Positions 15,244-24,840 of a DNA stretch of 49,499 nucleotides are shown here, piece after piece. The notes beneath the pieces are model-generated. The model searched no databases, was not told the DNA's origin, and was given only the letters and a program-made list of their open reading frames with translations. This stretch comes from Gallibacterium melopsittaci (GTDB taxonomy: Bacteria > Pseudomonadota > Gammaproteobacteria > Enterobacterales > Pasteurellaceae). Where the stretch lies: positions 1 through 49,499 of the forward strand of contig NZ_JBHLWA010000040.1 of assembly GCF_042433085.1 (NCBI RefSeq), in the 5' to 3' direction. How positions within the stretch are numbered: position 1 is the first letter of the stretch; each line of letters opens with the position of its first letter. The position numbers were made by a program, and so were the translations under genes.

Positions 15244-15861
15244 ATGAAAAAATCTTTATTTGCTACTTTAGTCACTTGTCTTATTATTTTAACGGGATGT
15301 AGCCATTCTAAAAATATATCAAATACATCATTACAACAAGAAGTGAGTTCTATTCCTACACCCGTTGCACAACAAGAAAAAACTAGATTACTTGATGAAG
15401 TGAAGGTCGTTTCCCCTGATATCTATATTGATGAGCAAGATGAACCTCGCGTTATTCAAACTGATCGCTATCAATTGACATCCATTGATACACAAAAAAC
15501 GCAAAAATATCTACTCGATCAATTCGTTATTGTAAAAATGCAACCAAAAAAGAATCAAAAATTTATCCTTGAGCAAGGATTGCGTTTTACATTAGAAGAT
15601 ACTGGATTAGCACTGTGTTCATCACTCGGTCAACCACATCTCTCTACGCTCTATTCTCGTCCATTACCTAAAATTCACCAAAAATTTGGCCCAATGCGGT
15701 TACGTGATGCCCTACAAATGTTAGCTGGCTCCGCTTATCAACTGACTATCAATGAGCAAACTCGCACAGTATGTTTCCAGCTTAGAGAGTCCCCTAAACA
15801 AGCTCCAGTTGTTTCATCAGATAACGAATCAACACAACACGTTATTAATACAGCGCAATAA
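15244..15861 (+). CDS. PilL-like lipoprotein of the GI-type T4SS (TIGR03748)
   Basis: 205 aa from the ATG at 15244. A lipoprotein signal opens it ('MKKSLFATLVTCLIILTGCS', Cys19 as lipid site). The conserved PilL/PFGI-1 domain follows: 'DRYQLTSIDT', 'LRFTLEDTGLALC', 'LYSRPLPKIHQKFGPMRLRD', 'ALQMLAGSAYQLTINEQTRT'. An in-frame upstream GTG/TTG start (15172) would bury the signal peptide, so it is rejected. First gene of the + strand transfer operon; probably an outer- or periplasm-facing part of the conjugation machine. Confidence 0.85.
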   Translation: MKKSLFATLVTCLIILTGCSHSKNISNTSLQQEVSSIPTPVAQQEKTRLLDEVKVVSPDIYIDEQDEPRVIQTDRYQLTSIDTQKTQKYLLDQFVIVKMQPKKNQKFILEQGLRFTLEDTGLALCSSLGQPHLSTLYSRPLPKIHQKFGPMRLRDALQMLAGSAYQLTINEQTRTVCFQLRESPKQAPVVSSDNESTQHVINTAQ

Positions 15862-15889
15862 AGCGTTTAAGTGTTAAAAGAGGCTTAAT

Positions 15890-16654
15890 ATGATTAATCA
15901 AGCTAAATTGACTGCACAAAGTTTATTAATAGTGTCTATTCTAATGTGTTCAACTTCCGTTTTTGCTATTTCTGAAACGCTAACACAGACGTTTAATACT
16001 GCAAAAGAGACCGCAGCACAAGCCATTACACAAGCAGAACAACGAGTTTCTTCATCACTACAAGCATTAACGACTGATGAGCAAGCTAAACAATGGGGAT
16101 TAACCAACGAAGAATGGCAACGTTATCAACAGATTAGAAAATCTGAACGACAATATTGGTCGCCAAATCTTGACCCTTTAACAACATTAGGTATCGAAGC
16201 GAAAACAGATACTGAACGACAAAAATATGCCAGATTGCTTGCGAAAAAAGAATTTGAACGTGTCGAGAAAGAACTTAAATTTCAACTTGCTTATGATGCG
16301 GCTTTTAAAGAACTTTATCCTAATATCTCCCCTATTTCTCAATCCTCTAATACAGAAAATATTTCCATTGAGGGACGCTTGGTCTTTTTCACACGTTTAA
16401 GTTGCAATGAATGTAATCAAAAATTACGACAACTTATTCAGCAAGGTAAATCAATTGATATTTACTTTGTTGACTCAGCACAAAATGATAAGGCAATCAG
16501 AGACTGGGCTGTTTCACAGCATATTGATATCAATAAAGTCCGTTCTCGCCAAATCACGTTGAATCACGATCAGGGTATGTGGCTACAACATGGGCAAGGC
16601 AAAATCCCAGTCATTTTTAAAGCAGGTACTTGGGATAGGGTATATGGTTTATAA
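15890..16654 (+). CDS. ICE protein PFL_4693 family (TIGR03759)
   Basis: 254 aa with a signal peptide ending around 'STSVFAIS', a helical middle part ('LTNEEWQRYQQIRKSERQYW', a family signature at about residues 66-85), and a C-terminal thioredoxin-like stretch 'LVFFTRLSCNECNQKLRQLI' that carries a CxxC pair, then 'DWAVSQHIDINKVRSRQITL'. Periplasmic; the CxxC suggests a redox or disulfide role in assembling the transfer apparatus, which is inference. The transglycosylase gene starts 11 bp before its end. Confidence 0.85.
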   Translation: MINQAKLTAQSLLIVSILMCSTSVFAISETLTQTFNTAKETAAQAITQAEQRVSSSLQALTTDEQAKQWGLTNEEWQRYQQIRKSERQYWSPNLDPLTTLGIEAKTDTERQKYARLLAKKEFERVEKELKFQLAYDAAFKELYPNISPISQSSNTENISIEGRLVFFTRLSCNECNQKLRQLIQQGKSIDIYFVDSAQNDKAIRDWAVSQHIDINKVRSRQITLNHDQGMWLQHGQGKIPVIFKAGTWDRVYGL

Positions 16655-17363
16655 AGCATTTCTTCATATTCTTGTTGCTTTATTAATGTATTGCAATATG
16701 ACAGTTGTCATAGCTCAACCTATTCCAGGCATTTTTCATCAAATTGCCGAACATCATCAAGTTCCTTCTTCTCTACTCTATGCCATTGCTTTGAATGAAA
16801 CAGGTCAAACATTCACACAAAAACAGGTTAAACAACCCTATCCGTACGCCATTAATGTAAGCGGTAAAAGTTATTTTTACCCATCACATACAAAAGCGTG
16901 TGAGGCGCTAAGGCAATTTATATCACGCTATCCGTTAAAAAATATTGATGTTGGCATTGCTCAAGTCAATTTAGGCTGGAATGGCGTACGGTATTTTCGA
17001 TCTGCGTGTGAGGGATTCAATGTAACCTCTAATTTGATTGCTGCTGCACAAATTTTGCGAGATTGTTATTTGGAGAGAGGAAATTGGTTAGTGGCGAGTG
17101 GTTGTTATCATCACCCGAAAGGTGGTTATATCGCTGCACGTTATATCAATAATGTAAAAAAACACCTTTCCTTAATTTCCCGTCCAGTGATGAGTAACAC
17201 CAATGCGAATACAATGACAGTAAAAGCAGAAAACTGGACTGCACCGCCCCCAATTGCCACATGGGATACACCTAAATCAACGCATTTTCAGTGGATTTTG
17301 CCATCAACAGCAAAAACTGTGAATGTAGCAACCACGACATCTTTGATTTGGGTAAACCCTTAA
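16644..17363 (+). CDS. Lytic transglycosylase of the conjugation system (PFL_4694/VirB1-like)
   Basis: 239 aa from the ATG at 16644, which overlaps the upstream gene; the earlier ATG at 16590 would lie deep in that gene and lacks a signal peptide. Signal sequence 'FLHILVALLMYCNMTVVIAQ', then an SLT-like domain: 'VPSSLLYAIALNETGQ' contains the catalytic Glu (about residue 54), 'NIDVGIAQVNLGWNG' and 'NLIAAAQILRDCY' complete the fold, and 'ASGCYHHPKGGYIAARYI' follows. It should cut peptidoglycan locally to let the T4SS span the wall. Confidence 0.88.
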   Translation: MVYKAFLHILVALLMYCNMTVVIAQPIPGIFHQIAEHHQVPSSLLYAIALNETGQTFTQKQVKQPYPYAINVSGKSYFYPSHTKACEALRQFISRYPLKNIDVGIAQVNLGWNGVRYFRSACEGFNVTSNLIAAAQILRDCYLERGNWLVASGCYHHPKGGYIAARYINNVKKHLSLISRPVMSNTNANTMTVKAENWTAPPPIATWDTPKSTHFQWILPSTAKTVNVATTTSLIWVNP

Positions 17364-17411
17364 ATCCCGTTAATTAGTCTATCTGATATTTTGATATTTG
17401 AGTGAATTATA

Positions 17412-17924
17412 ATGAGATTTTTTGCTATTTTTTTGTTTTTATGCAGTTTATGCAGTTCAATAACAGCTCACGCATTAGAAGTCATTGCCGATGTCGGTGG
17501 TGAAAGTGCATTACGTTTTTATGAGCCGATTCAGCCTATTATTGACAGTAATAGTGAGGCTATGGTTCATTCAGATATGCTGCCACCGATGTTTCATGAA
17601 AAAGATTTATTACCGATTGTGTCGCATTTGATGAAAGTCGGGAAAGTGGTACCAAGAAAAATGAATTTACCCACAATGCAACCCATGTTTTTAATTGGTG
17701 GTGATGAAGTATCTGAAATGTGGTTAAGACAACGTTTAGCTTATTTAACGGAAATAGGTGCAACAGGGCTTGTAGTAAATATTAAAGATTATGAGCGATT
17801 ACAGCAATTACGCACAATCGCTAAAAATATGCCGTTGTTGCCTGTAAGTGCAGATGATTTAGCCCAACGTCTTAAATTAACACATTATCCTGTATTAATT
17901 ACACAACAAAGCATTGAACAATGA
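17412..17924 (+). CDS. ICE protein PFL_4695 family (TIGR03765)
   Basis: 170 aa with signal peptide 'MRFFAIFLFLCSLCSSITAH'. Family features: 'DVGGESALRFYEPI', 'PRKMNLPTMQPMFLIGGDE', 'WLRQRLAYLTEIGATGLVVN', and 'LPVSADDLAQRLKLTHYPVL' at the C-terminus. Periplasmic, found invariably between the transglycosylase and TraD in PFGI-1-type clusters; its exact role is unknown. The next start lies 12 bp downstream. Confidence 0.85.
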   Translation: MRFFAIFLFLCSLCSSITAHALEVIADVGGESALRFYEPIQPIIDSNSEAMVHSDMLPPMFHEKDLLPIVSHLMKVGKVVPRKMNLPTMQPMFLIGGDEVSEMWLRQRLAYLTEIGATGLVVNIKDYERLQQLRTIAKNMPLLPVSADDLAQRLKLTHYPVLITQQSIEQ

Positions 17925-17936
17925 TAAGGGAACTTA

Positions 17937-20156
17937 ATGAGTAATAAACACGTCATTGAATCCGTACTTCGTCCTGCTGTTGAGTTAAATTCTGCTATCG
18001 TGTCGTTTTGTGCGGGTGCAGTTTGCCTTTATGCTCCTTGGAGCTTGGCTTTAACGCCAAGCATTGGCTATGGGATATGTGGAGCGTTTTGGCTGTTTTC
18101 TTTTGTGCGTTTTAAACAAGGTTGGCGTATCCTCAAATTTCGTAAAAATATACGCCGATTACCTTATTACGCATTAACCAGTAAACAGATGCCCGTAAGT
18201 TCTCGTTACCTCTTCTTAGGACGTGGTTTCGCCTGGGAGCAAAAGCATACGCAACGTCTTTATACGTGTACGCGATCTGAAGTAGCTGATTATGTGAAGC
18301 CTAGTTTTCTATATCAACAAGCAAGATCGCTCGAAAAATGGAGCGATCAGCATTTACCAAAACTCGCTAAATGGTTACGTACTGATAAATGGTATAACCC
18401 TGTTCGTCCTCTACCGCCTGTCGGTGGTAGCCCCATTATTCACGGTATCGAATTAGATGAGCAAGATGTGTTATTACCGCTTGGAGAACGTGTCGGACAT
18501 ACGATTGTGTTAGGGACAACACGTGTAGGAAAAACACGTTTAGCTGAAATGTTGGTTACGCAAGATATTCATCGAGGTAAAAGCATTGATGATCGCGAAG
18601 TTGTCGTATTTTTTGATCCAAAGGGTGATGCTGATATGCTAAAACGTATGTATGCAGAAGCAAAGCGCGCAGGACGCGAAAATGAGTTTTATGTTTTTCA
18701 CTTGGGCTGGCCTGAAATATCTGCTCGATATAATGCAGTAGGACGATTCGGACGTGTATCAGAGGTGGCTGGACGTATTTCAGGGCAATTAAGTTCGGAG
18801 GGGAATAGTGCTGCATTTAAGGAGTTTGCGTGGCGATTTGTAAATATCATTGCACGTGCGCAAGTAGAGCTTGGCCGCCGTCCTGATTATCCTTCGATTG
18901 CTCGCTACGTACAAAATATTGATGAGTTATTTATTGATTATGCAACCAAATTTTTAGGGAAAACACAGCCTAAAGCATGGGAAGCTATTGCTGCTGCCGC
19001 AAGTAAAATTAATGATAAAAATACACCTCGCAATATGATGGGGCGGGATCCGATTGTGATTGCCCTTGAACAATATCTCACACAAGCCAAAATTTACGAT
19101 CCTGTATTAGATGGATTACGTAGTGCCGTGCGTTACGATAAAACTTATTTTGATAAAATTGTGGCATCTTTGTTGCCTTTGTTAGAAAAGCTCACAACGG
19201 GGAAAATTGCTGAATTGCTTGCTCCAAATTACAGTGACATCCACGATGAACGCCCAATTTTCGACTGGCAAGAAATTATCCGTAAACGGGGTATTGTGTA
19301 TATCGGATTAGATGCATTATCCGATACAACTGTCGCCAGTGCCGTAGGTAACTCTATGTTTGCAGATTTGGTGTCAATGGCGGGGCATATTTATAAATAT
19401 GGGATTAATCAGGGGTTACCTGATTCGTTACAGGGTAAATCACAAAAAGTATCTATTAATCTACATTGTGATGAATTTAACGAATTAATGGGGGATGAAT
19501 TTATCCCATTAATTAATAAAGGAGGCGGTGCGGGTATTCAAGTTACTGCTTATACGCAAACGTTATCTGATATTGAAGCCAGAATTGGCAATAAAGCGAA
19601 AGCAGGACAGGTCATTGGTAACTTTAATAATTTGATTATGTTGCGAGTACGCGAACCAGCTACTGCTGAACTTTTAACGAATCAATTACATGAAGTTGAT
19701 GTATTGAAAAATACCACGATTTCTGGCGTAACAGATAGTAGCAATCCTTACAGCGATCAACATTTCACGTCTAATACACAAGACCGTGTTAGCTCTGAAA
19801 AAGTCCCCATGATTACTCCAGCCAACGTAATTAGCCTACCCAAAGGACAAGCTTTTGCTTTGCTCGAAGGCGGCAAGCTTTGGAAAATTCGAATGCCGTT
19901 ACCTGTCTCCGATAAATATGAAAATATGCCCGCATCTATTGAACAATTAAGTGAATATATGAAAAAGAATTATCAAACTGGGGAAGCGTTATGGTCACGA
20001 GTCGCGTATGAATATACGCCATCTTCTGAAGCGATTGCGGCGTTTGAGCAGGTGGTTAGTAGTGGTGTGATCAATTCATTAGATATAGCAGCGGATGTGG
20101 CCAATAGTATTAATACTGAAGTAATAGAACAACAAGAAGAGGTCACTAATGGCTGA
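17937..20156 (+). CDS. traD: Type IV coupling protein TraD (SXT/TOL subfamily)
   Basis: 739-aa VirD4-type ATPase that links relaxase-bound DNA to the secretion channel. Two membrane segments lie within residues ~20-65; the FtsK/HerA-like core has Walker A 'LGTTRVGKTRLAE' (about residues 184-196) and Walker B 'VVVFFDPKGD'. 'KVSINLHCDEFNELMGDEF' and 'GAGIQVTAYTQTLSDIEAR' are further coupling-protein motifs. The C-terminal tail is acidic and glutamine-rich. Overlaps the next gene by 8 bp. Confidence 0.95.
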   Translation: MSNKHVIESVLRPAVELNSAIVSFCAGAVCLYAPWSLALTPSIGYGICGAFWLFSFVRFKQGWRILKFRKNIRRLPYYALTSKQMPVSSRYLFLGRGFAWEQKHTQRLYTCTRSEVADYVKPSFLYQQARSLEKWSDQHLPKLAKWLRTDKWYNPVRPLPPVGGSPIIHGIELDEQDVLLPLGERVGHTIVLGTTRVGKTRLAEMLVTQDIHRGKSIDDREVVVFFDPKGDADMLKRMYAEAKRAGRENEFYVFHLGWPEISARYNAVGRFGRVSEVAGRISGQLSSEGNSAAFKEFAWRFVNIIARAQVELGRRPDYPSIARYVQNIDELFIDYATKFLGKTQPKAWEAIAAAASKINDKNTPRNMMGRDPIVIALEQYLTQAKIYDPVLDGLRSAVRYDKTYFDKIVASLLPLLEKLTTGKIAELLAPNYSDIHDERPIFDWQEIIRKRGIVYIGLDALSDTTVASAVGNSMFADLVSMAGHIYKYGINQGLPDSLQGKSQKVSINLHCDEFNELMGDEFIPLINKGGGAGIQVTAYTQTLSDIEARIGNKAKAGQVIGNFNNLIMLRVREPATAELLTNQLHEVDVLKNTTISGVTDSSNPYSDQHFTSNTQDRVSSEKVPMITPANVISLPKGQAFALLEGGKLWKIRMPLPVSDKYENMPASIEQLSEYMKKNYQTGEALWSRVAYEYTPSSEAIAAFEQVVSSGVINSLDIAADVANSINTEVIEQQEEVTNG

Positions 20157-20847
20157 ACAACAGGTAAAAGAACCCAGACAAGGTTTGTTAAGTACGTTGT
20201 TATCTTTAATCGGTAGAACGTTTGGTGTCTTAGTCGTATCATTGATTTTAAGTATTATCATTGAATGGGTTGGAGTGACATGGTTTTGGCAAGAACAAGG
20301 CGCATTACATAGTAAACAAATGATGCTTCAAGAAGTGCAATACTTCTCTACTCACTTTACCCAAAGCATCTTACATTCAGATCCTATTGTATTTGCACAG
20401 CAAACAATGGATACCGTAAACCATTATGTGTTTGTGAAGACAGGACTACTTAATTGGCTAAATAACGCACAAGTTTCAATGAAACTTAATCACTCCGTCT
20501 TTATGGTAATACGAGGTTATATTGAAGCTATTATCTATATTATGATGACATTTATTATTCGCTTACTCATTTTATTTTTTACAAGTCCGTTATTTATATT
20601 AGTGGCAATTGTCGGTTTCACAGATGGTCTAGTGCGTCGTGATCTAAGACGATTTGGTTATGGTTATGAATCAAGTTTTATGTATCATCATGCTAAACGT
20701 GCTATTTTGCCATTATTAATTAGCTCTTGGATGTTATATCTTTCATTACCTTTCAGCATCTATCCTAATTTATTACTGATACCCGCTGCATTTTTAGTTG
20801 GAACAGCAATTTCAATCGCTTCTGCGAGCTTCAAGAAATACCTATAA
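20149..20847 (+). CDS. ICE membrane protein PFL_4697 family (TIGR03747)
   Basis: 232 aa with membrane segments near residues 15-42, 110-152 and 183-225, matching TIGR03747. Landmarks: 'EWVGVTWFWQEQGALHSKQM', 'YIMMTFIIRLLILFFTSPLF' and 'GFTDGLVRRDLRRFGYGYES'. Inner-membrane; always next to TraD, so perhaps a coupling-complex partner. 171 bp without a gene follow, then TIGR03757. Confidence 0.85.
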   Translation: MAEQQVKEPRQGLLSTLLSLIGRTFGVLVVSLILSIIIEWVGVTWFWQEQGALHSKQMMLQEVQYFSTHFTQSILHSDPIVFAQQTMDTVNHYVFVKTGLLNWLNNAQVSMKLNHSVFMVIRGYIEAIIYIMMTFIIRLLILFFTSPLFILVAIVGFTDGLVRRDLRRFGYGYESSFMYHHAKRAILPLLISSWMLYLSLPFSIYPNLLLIPAAFLVGTAISIASASFKKYL

Positions 20848-21018
20848 CTCTATTATTGTAGAACAAACAGTCCCAGCTAATTCTTTATTAAACCAATCTC
20901 CTCTTTTTTTAAATAAGTTTTTATTCAATCTGGATAAATAATTAACAATATCTTTTGATCATAGAATTTTTTACGTTACTCATTATGCATTGTTGTCATG
21001 AAACATAAGGAGTAATCA

Positions 21019-21444
21019 TTGAAAAAATTACTTGGCGTTGTTCTCTTAAGTATAAGTTGTTATGTATATTCGGAAATAGATATTACCGTGTACACAACTG
21101 AACATTACACATTATCAAATCAACAACTTGCTCATCATATCTATCATTTAGATCAAGTCGAAAAAGTAGAGTCTAACTTTGCTGAAAAATTTCAGCTTGG
21201 AAATCACCCTGAACAGGCCCTAAATATCATAAATACTCTCCGTCAAACTGATAATTGGCAACAACAAGAATTGTTATTAAAGCAAGCATATGATGGTTTG
21301 ACAAAAGGATTTATGCAAGGCATTAAGAAAGTCCCAGCAATTGTTTTTACTGAACATGATAAAAATTATGTGATGTATGGAATTACTGATGTACAAGAAG
21401 CTTTAACTCGTTATCAACAATATAAAGAGGAGAAGCAAAAATGA
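21019..21444 (+). CDS. ICE protein PFL_4709 family (TIGR03757), TTG start
   Basis: 141 aa. The start is TTG at 21019, supported by AAGGAG at 21007-21012 and by the signal peptide it creates ('KKLLGVVLLSISCYVYSE'). The mature part shows 'DITVYTTEHYTL', 'KVPAIVFTEHDKNYVMYGIT' and 'DVQEALTRYQ', the family pattern; it resembles a TrbC/thioredoxin-like periplasmic protein. Its 3' end overlaps the TraU-like gene by 4 bp. Confidence 0.82.
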   Translation: MKKLLGVVLLSISCYVYSEIDITVYTTEHYTLSNQQLAHHIYHLDQVEKVESNFAEKFQLGNHPEQALNIINTLRQTDNWQQQELLLKQAYDGLTKGFMQGIKKVPAIVFTEHDKNYVMYGITDVQEALTRYQQYKEEKQK

Positions 21445-22367
21445 AACTACTAAAAGTTACTGTTTTATTATTATCTAGTTCAGTAAGTACCGCATTTGCA
21501 TTAAATACTGCCCAAATTATGGCATCTAGTGCATCGCCTAGTTGTATGGAATATCGTGTCGTTGGTATCTGCTATTGGCTATATTGTGGTTGGAGTGGAT
21601 GCAGAGTTCGTACTTCAGTCAAAGTACGGCATTACTTACCCGAACAAGTGGTAAGTAGCTATAACCATGAGGGACAGAATCCGTGGACGGAAGTGAAATT
21701 ATTGGGGCTGGGGATCAAAGCTGGGCCAGAAAATGAACGTCCACAAACAAAACAATATTCCCAACTGACATTTAAGAACGTGGACGTTATTGGCCATCCA
21801 GGTGGTGCAATTACTCAATTGTTAAGTCGATCTGGCTATTATTGTAATACGCAAACATCACCCTTTAAGCCACATTTTTTAAGTGGACTTGATGTGGTTG
21901 GTTGGCGTACTGGTATGCCTGAATCTCTCTATCCAGAAGCTATTACACCAGGATTGCGTGAAATCGGAAATCTAGGTGATATATGGGGGAATATTTATCC
22001 GAGGGCGGGAGCTGTTACGCAAATTCATCCGTATAAGGCGGCATCTGTTACGACACAACGAGCAGCAGATATTATCTCTCGTTCAGGACAATTACACGTA
22101 TATATTCCCGCAGCACAAAAAGCACGACCTAGCCGTGGCTATTGGCCTCCGCCTCCTATTGAGGAAGGGAAGATTAAAACGCACAAATGGCAAATGTTAT
22201 ATCCAAAAATGGAAAATTCTTGTGCCATTTTTCCTGATCGTTCTCCATCAGATACTTACTCGGACAAAATCTCAACACAACAAGATTACGCTTGGGCGTT
22301 ATGGCGACCTTATAGCTGTTGTAAACGGCGCGGACAAACTTTCTTATTTAGCACAGATTGGAATTAA
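21441..22367 (+). CDS. TraU-like ICE protein PFL_4710 family (TIGR03756)
   Basis: 308 aa, signal peptide 'LLKVTVLLLSSSVSTAFA'. Cysteine-rich, as TraU proteins are: 'CMEYRVVGICYWLYCGWSGC' at about residues 35-54, further Cys near 135, and 'YSCCKRRGQTFLF' at the C-terminus. 'GVASYNHEG'-type central motifs are replaced by 'VVSSYNHEGQNPWTEVKLLG'. Periplasmic or outer-membrane assembly factor for mating-pair formation. Coupled to its neighbours on both sides. Confidence 0.88.
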   Translation: MKLLKVTVLLLSSSVSTAFALNTAQIMASSASPSCMEYRVVGICYWLYCGWSGCRVRTSVKVRHYLPEQVVSSYNHEGQNPWTEVKLLGLGIKAGPENERPQTKQYSQLTFKNVDVIGHPGGAITQLLSRSGYYCNTQTSPFKPHFLSGLDVVGWRTGMPESLYPEAITPGLREIGNLGDIWGNIYPRAGAVTQIHPYKAASVTTQRAADIISRSGQLHVYIPAAQKARPSRGYWPPPPIEEGKIKTHKWQMLYPKMENSCAIFPDRSPSDTYSDKISTQQDYAWALWRPYSCCKRRGQTFLFSTDWN

Positions 22368-22379
22368 AAGGATAATGTA

Positions 22380-24314
22380 ATGAAATTTAAACTCTCTTTA
22401 TTAACGCTATTACTTTTCTCTTGTACAAGCTCTATACAAGCTGCAAACCAATATGCGGTAAATCAATCTGGTTCAGTTTTATCGGATAGAGTGTATTATC
22501 AAATCGGCGGAGGATCTGCAGTGATGACACCACCAAGCCGAAAAAGACCATATGAACTTGCATTCGGTTTAGGGTGGAAAGCAAATTTAATGTGCGGTAA
22601 TTTTGACATTAAGACAACCGTAAAAAATCAGCTAAATGGACTCACCGAAGGATTTAAAGATTTAATGGGTAATATTATTCAATCAGCGACAGGAGCTGTT
22701 GCTAGTATGCCAGCATTGATTATTCAGCGTGCTAATCCACAATTATATGATCTCCTGACTAATGGGGTTTTACAAGGTAGATTAGATTTTGCTGCGGCAA
22801 AAACAAGCTGTGAAGCCATATCGAGTAAAATGGCAGATTATATGGCTGATGCAAATTGGGGTGTAATGGCACAACAACAAAATTTTGTACAAATTGCCTC
22901 ACAAGAACAAGATGCAGTTAAAGCGAAGAAAAAATCAGAAGAAGATGGGGGTAAGAAAGGTATCAATTGGATAGGTGGTGCAAAACGTGGTGGTGAAGGA
23001 CAAAAACTCATTGATGTAATTGGTGATGTTGCTGAAGCAGGCTATAATTTGCTGAATAATAAGCCAGTATTAAATAAAAATGCGATTGCAAATAATGAAT
23101 GTAGTGGGCAGCTATGTCAAGCATTTACTAAACCTGAAGAGGTGCGTAATTTTACTAAGCGCGTAATTGGCGACAAAGGACTGGCAACTTGTAACACTTG
23201 CGGACAACAAAAAGCAACTGCGGGAGCTGGATTATCACCAATCATTGAAGAGGAGCATATCCAGGTCTTAAAAGATTTGGAAGATGTCCTTAATACACAA
23301 GAGCCAACAGCAGAACAATTACAAGCTGTATCCTCTCCAAAAATTCCAATAACAAGAGGTTTAATCGAAGCATTAAAAGAAGATCCTGATGCAGTCGTAT
23401 TATCTCATCGTTTAGCAAGTGAAATAGCGTTATCTCGAGTGTTAGACAAAGCATTACTTGCAAGACGAACAATTTTAGCGGGTATGAGAGAGCCAAATGT
23501 TGCGGTAAATGAAAAAGCACAAGCAGAGCTTGAAAAAGCTTTAACGATGCTTGATAGAGAAATTAATCAAGTGCGCATGGAGATGGAATTACAACATAGC
23601 TTAACTAACAATACGACATTAGCTGTGATGAATAAACGTATTCAAGAACAACAGACATCACTTGATAGCAATGCTCAAGATAAACAGCGAGTCTTAGAAG
23701 GGAAAAAAGAAGAAATAGATAACAGCAATGAAGGTAATTTCTATATTCGTCCTGATGAGCCAATTGACTTAAATGTACCACAAGGATCAGGCAGTACAGG
23801 TATCTGGAATGGCATTTCTTCAGGAGGTAGTAGTACCTCTAATAGTAATAGTGGTGCAAGCGCACTATCTAAATTATCTGATGGTGCATATGCAGATGGG
23901 CGAGCTACTGTCTATAAAAACGCAGATGGAACATTAACTCGGCGTGAGGGTGGTTCGTTAGCCTGGCGTAATAACAATCCCGGAAATATAAAATGTGGGG
24001 ATTTTTCACGGAGTATGGGCGCAATAGGATGTGGGCCAAGCGGGTTTGCTGTATTTCCTGATGAAACAGCTGGCGAGAAAGCAATTCATGCTTTACTAAA
24101 AACAAACTCCTATAACAATCTTAGTATAGCGAAAGCGATGGAACGATATGCACCGCCAAAAGAAAATGATACTGAACTATATATCAATCAGATTACAAAA
24201 GCCACAGGGCTTGATAGGAATACTCCAATGAGCGCACTATCAGATGCACAGAGAGAACAATTTGTAAAAGCTATTCGTAAGCACGAAGGCTGGATCGTTG
24301 GGAAAGAAATTTAA
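22380..24314 (+). CDS. PFL_4711 family protein (TIGR03755) fused to a lysozyme-like C-terminal domain
   Basis: 644 aa. The N-terminal ~450 residues match the PFL_4711 family (TraH-like position): signal peptide 'FKLSLLTLLLFSCTSSIQAA', 'VYYQIGGGSAVMTPPSRKRP', 'LGWKANLMCGNFDIKTTVKN', and coiled-coil-prone helices with the Cys pair 'GLATCNTCGQQKA'. A Gly/Ser/Asn linker (about 475-505) leads to an extra domain (about 505-644): 'RREGGSLAWRNNNPGNIKC', 'GFAVFPDETAGEKAIHALL', 'AMERYAPPKENDTELYINQI'. This resembles phage P5/FlgJ-type peptidoglycan-associated domains ('RNNNPGNI'). The fusion would bring a wall-binding or wall-cutting part to the mating apparatus. Confidence 0.8.
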   Translation: MKFKLSLLTLLLFSCTSSIQAANQYAVNQSGSVLSDRVYYQIGGGSAVMTPPSRKRPYELAFGLGWKANLMCGNFDIKTTVKNQLNGLTEGFKDLMGNIIQSATGAVASMPALIIQRANPQLYDLLTNGVLQGRLDFAAAKTSCEAISSKMADYMADANWGVMAQQQNFVQIASQEQDAVKAKKKSEEDGGKKGINWIGGAKRGGEGQKLIDVIGDVAEAGYNLLNNKPVLNKNAIANNECSGQLCQAFTKPEEVRNFTKRVIGDKGLATCNTCGQQKATAGAGLSPIIEEEHIQVLKDLEDVLNTQEPTAEQLQAVSSPKIPITRGLIEALKEDPDAVVLSHRLASEIALSRVLDKALLARRTILAGMREPNVAVNEKAQAELEKALTMLDREINQVRMEMELQHSLTNNTTLAVMNKRIQEQQTSLDSNAQDKQRVLEGKKEEIDNSNEGNFYIRPDEPIDLNVPQGSGSTGIWNGISSGGSSTSNSNSGASALSKLSDGAYADGRATVYKNADGTLTRREGGSLAWRNNNPGNIKCGDFSRSMGAIGCGPSGFAVFPDETAGEKAIHALLKTNSYNNLSIAKAMERYAPPKENDTELYINQITKATGLDRNTPMSALSDAQREQFVKAIRKHEGWIVGKEI

Positions 24315-24339
24315 TGTTCACTAGAGAGGATAATACAAT

Positions 24340-24696
24340 ATGAAAAAGGTTTTCATGATAACAATACTTGGTCTTGGTATTAGTTTAGGTGTATGTACTT
24401 TAGCTGAAGCAAAGACATATAATTATAATGAACCCGTCACATTAACAGGAATCATTAAACTAGAGAATGATTATCCATTCTTATATTTACAAAAAGGTAT
24501 CAATGTTAATAAAGCTGATTTTTATGATGCTGCAAAAAATGTGAAACGGATGCAAGTGATCAATATCAATCGTAAACCTGGAGAAAAAACACCGCTTGGA
24601 TGCCAAGTTGTCCATGGTTCACTTTTTGGATGGGAAACAGCGCATCACCAAACCCCCGTCTTAATTCAAGCAGAATCATTTGAAAAATGTAAATAG
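24340..24696 (+). CDS. Secreted DUF4431-like protein
   Basis: 118 aa with signal peptide 'MITILGLGISLGVCTLAEAK'. The mature part opens 'EPVTLTGIIKLENDYPFLYL', the pattern of DUF4431-like domains, and holds two cysteines ('LGCQVVHGSLFGWETAHHQ' and the penultimate residue), probably a disulfide. Periplasmic or exported; no known function. It follows the last transfer gene by 25 bp and may be part of that operon, or the first gene of the cargo region. Confidence 0.6.
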   Translation: MKKVFMITILGLGISLGVCTLAEAKTYNYNEPVTLTGIIKLENDYPFLYLQKGINVNKADFYDAAKNVKRMQVININRKPGEKTPLGCQVVHGSLFGWETAHHQTPVLIQAESFEKCK

Positions 24697-24840
24697 TAGT
24701 ATCATATCAATCTGGCAGTCCTCATTTAAAATAATGTGTGTTTGTCAGATTTTTAATTGAAATCTTTGTAGGCATTGTGACTTACTAACAACGTTTACAA
24801 AGATTCAACAATCAAGCTAGTGAGAGCGATAGTTAGTAAT

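Noticed and set aside
16590..16643. Earlier ATG for the transglycosylase
   Set aside because: It lies inside the TIGR03759 gene and would mask the signal peptide.
21976..22380. 134-aa open frame on the + strand inside the TraU-like gene
   Set aside because: Shadow frame of a well-supported gene; no ribosome binding site or recognisable motif.
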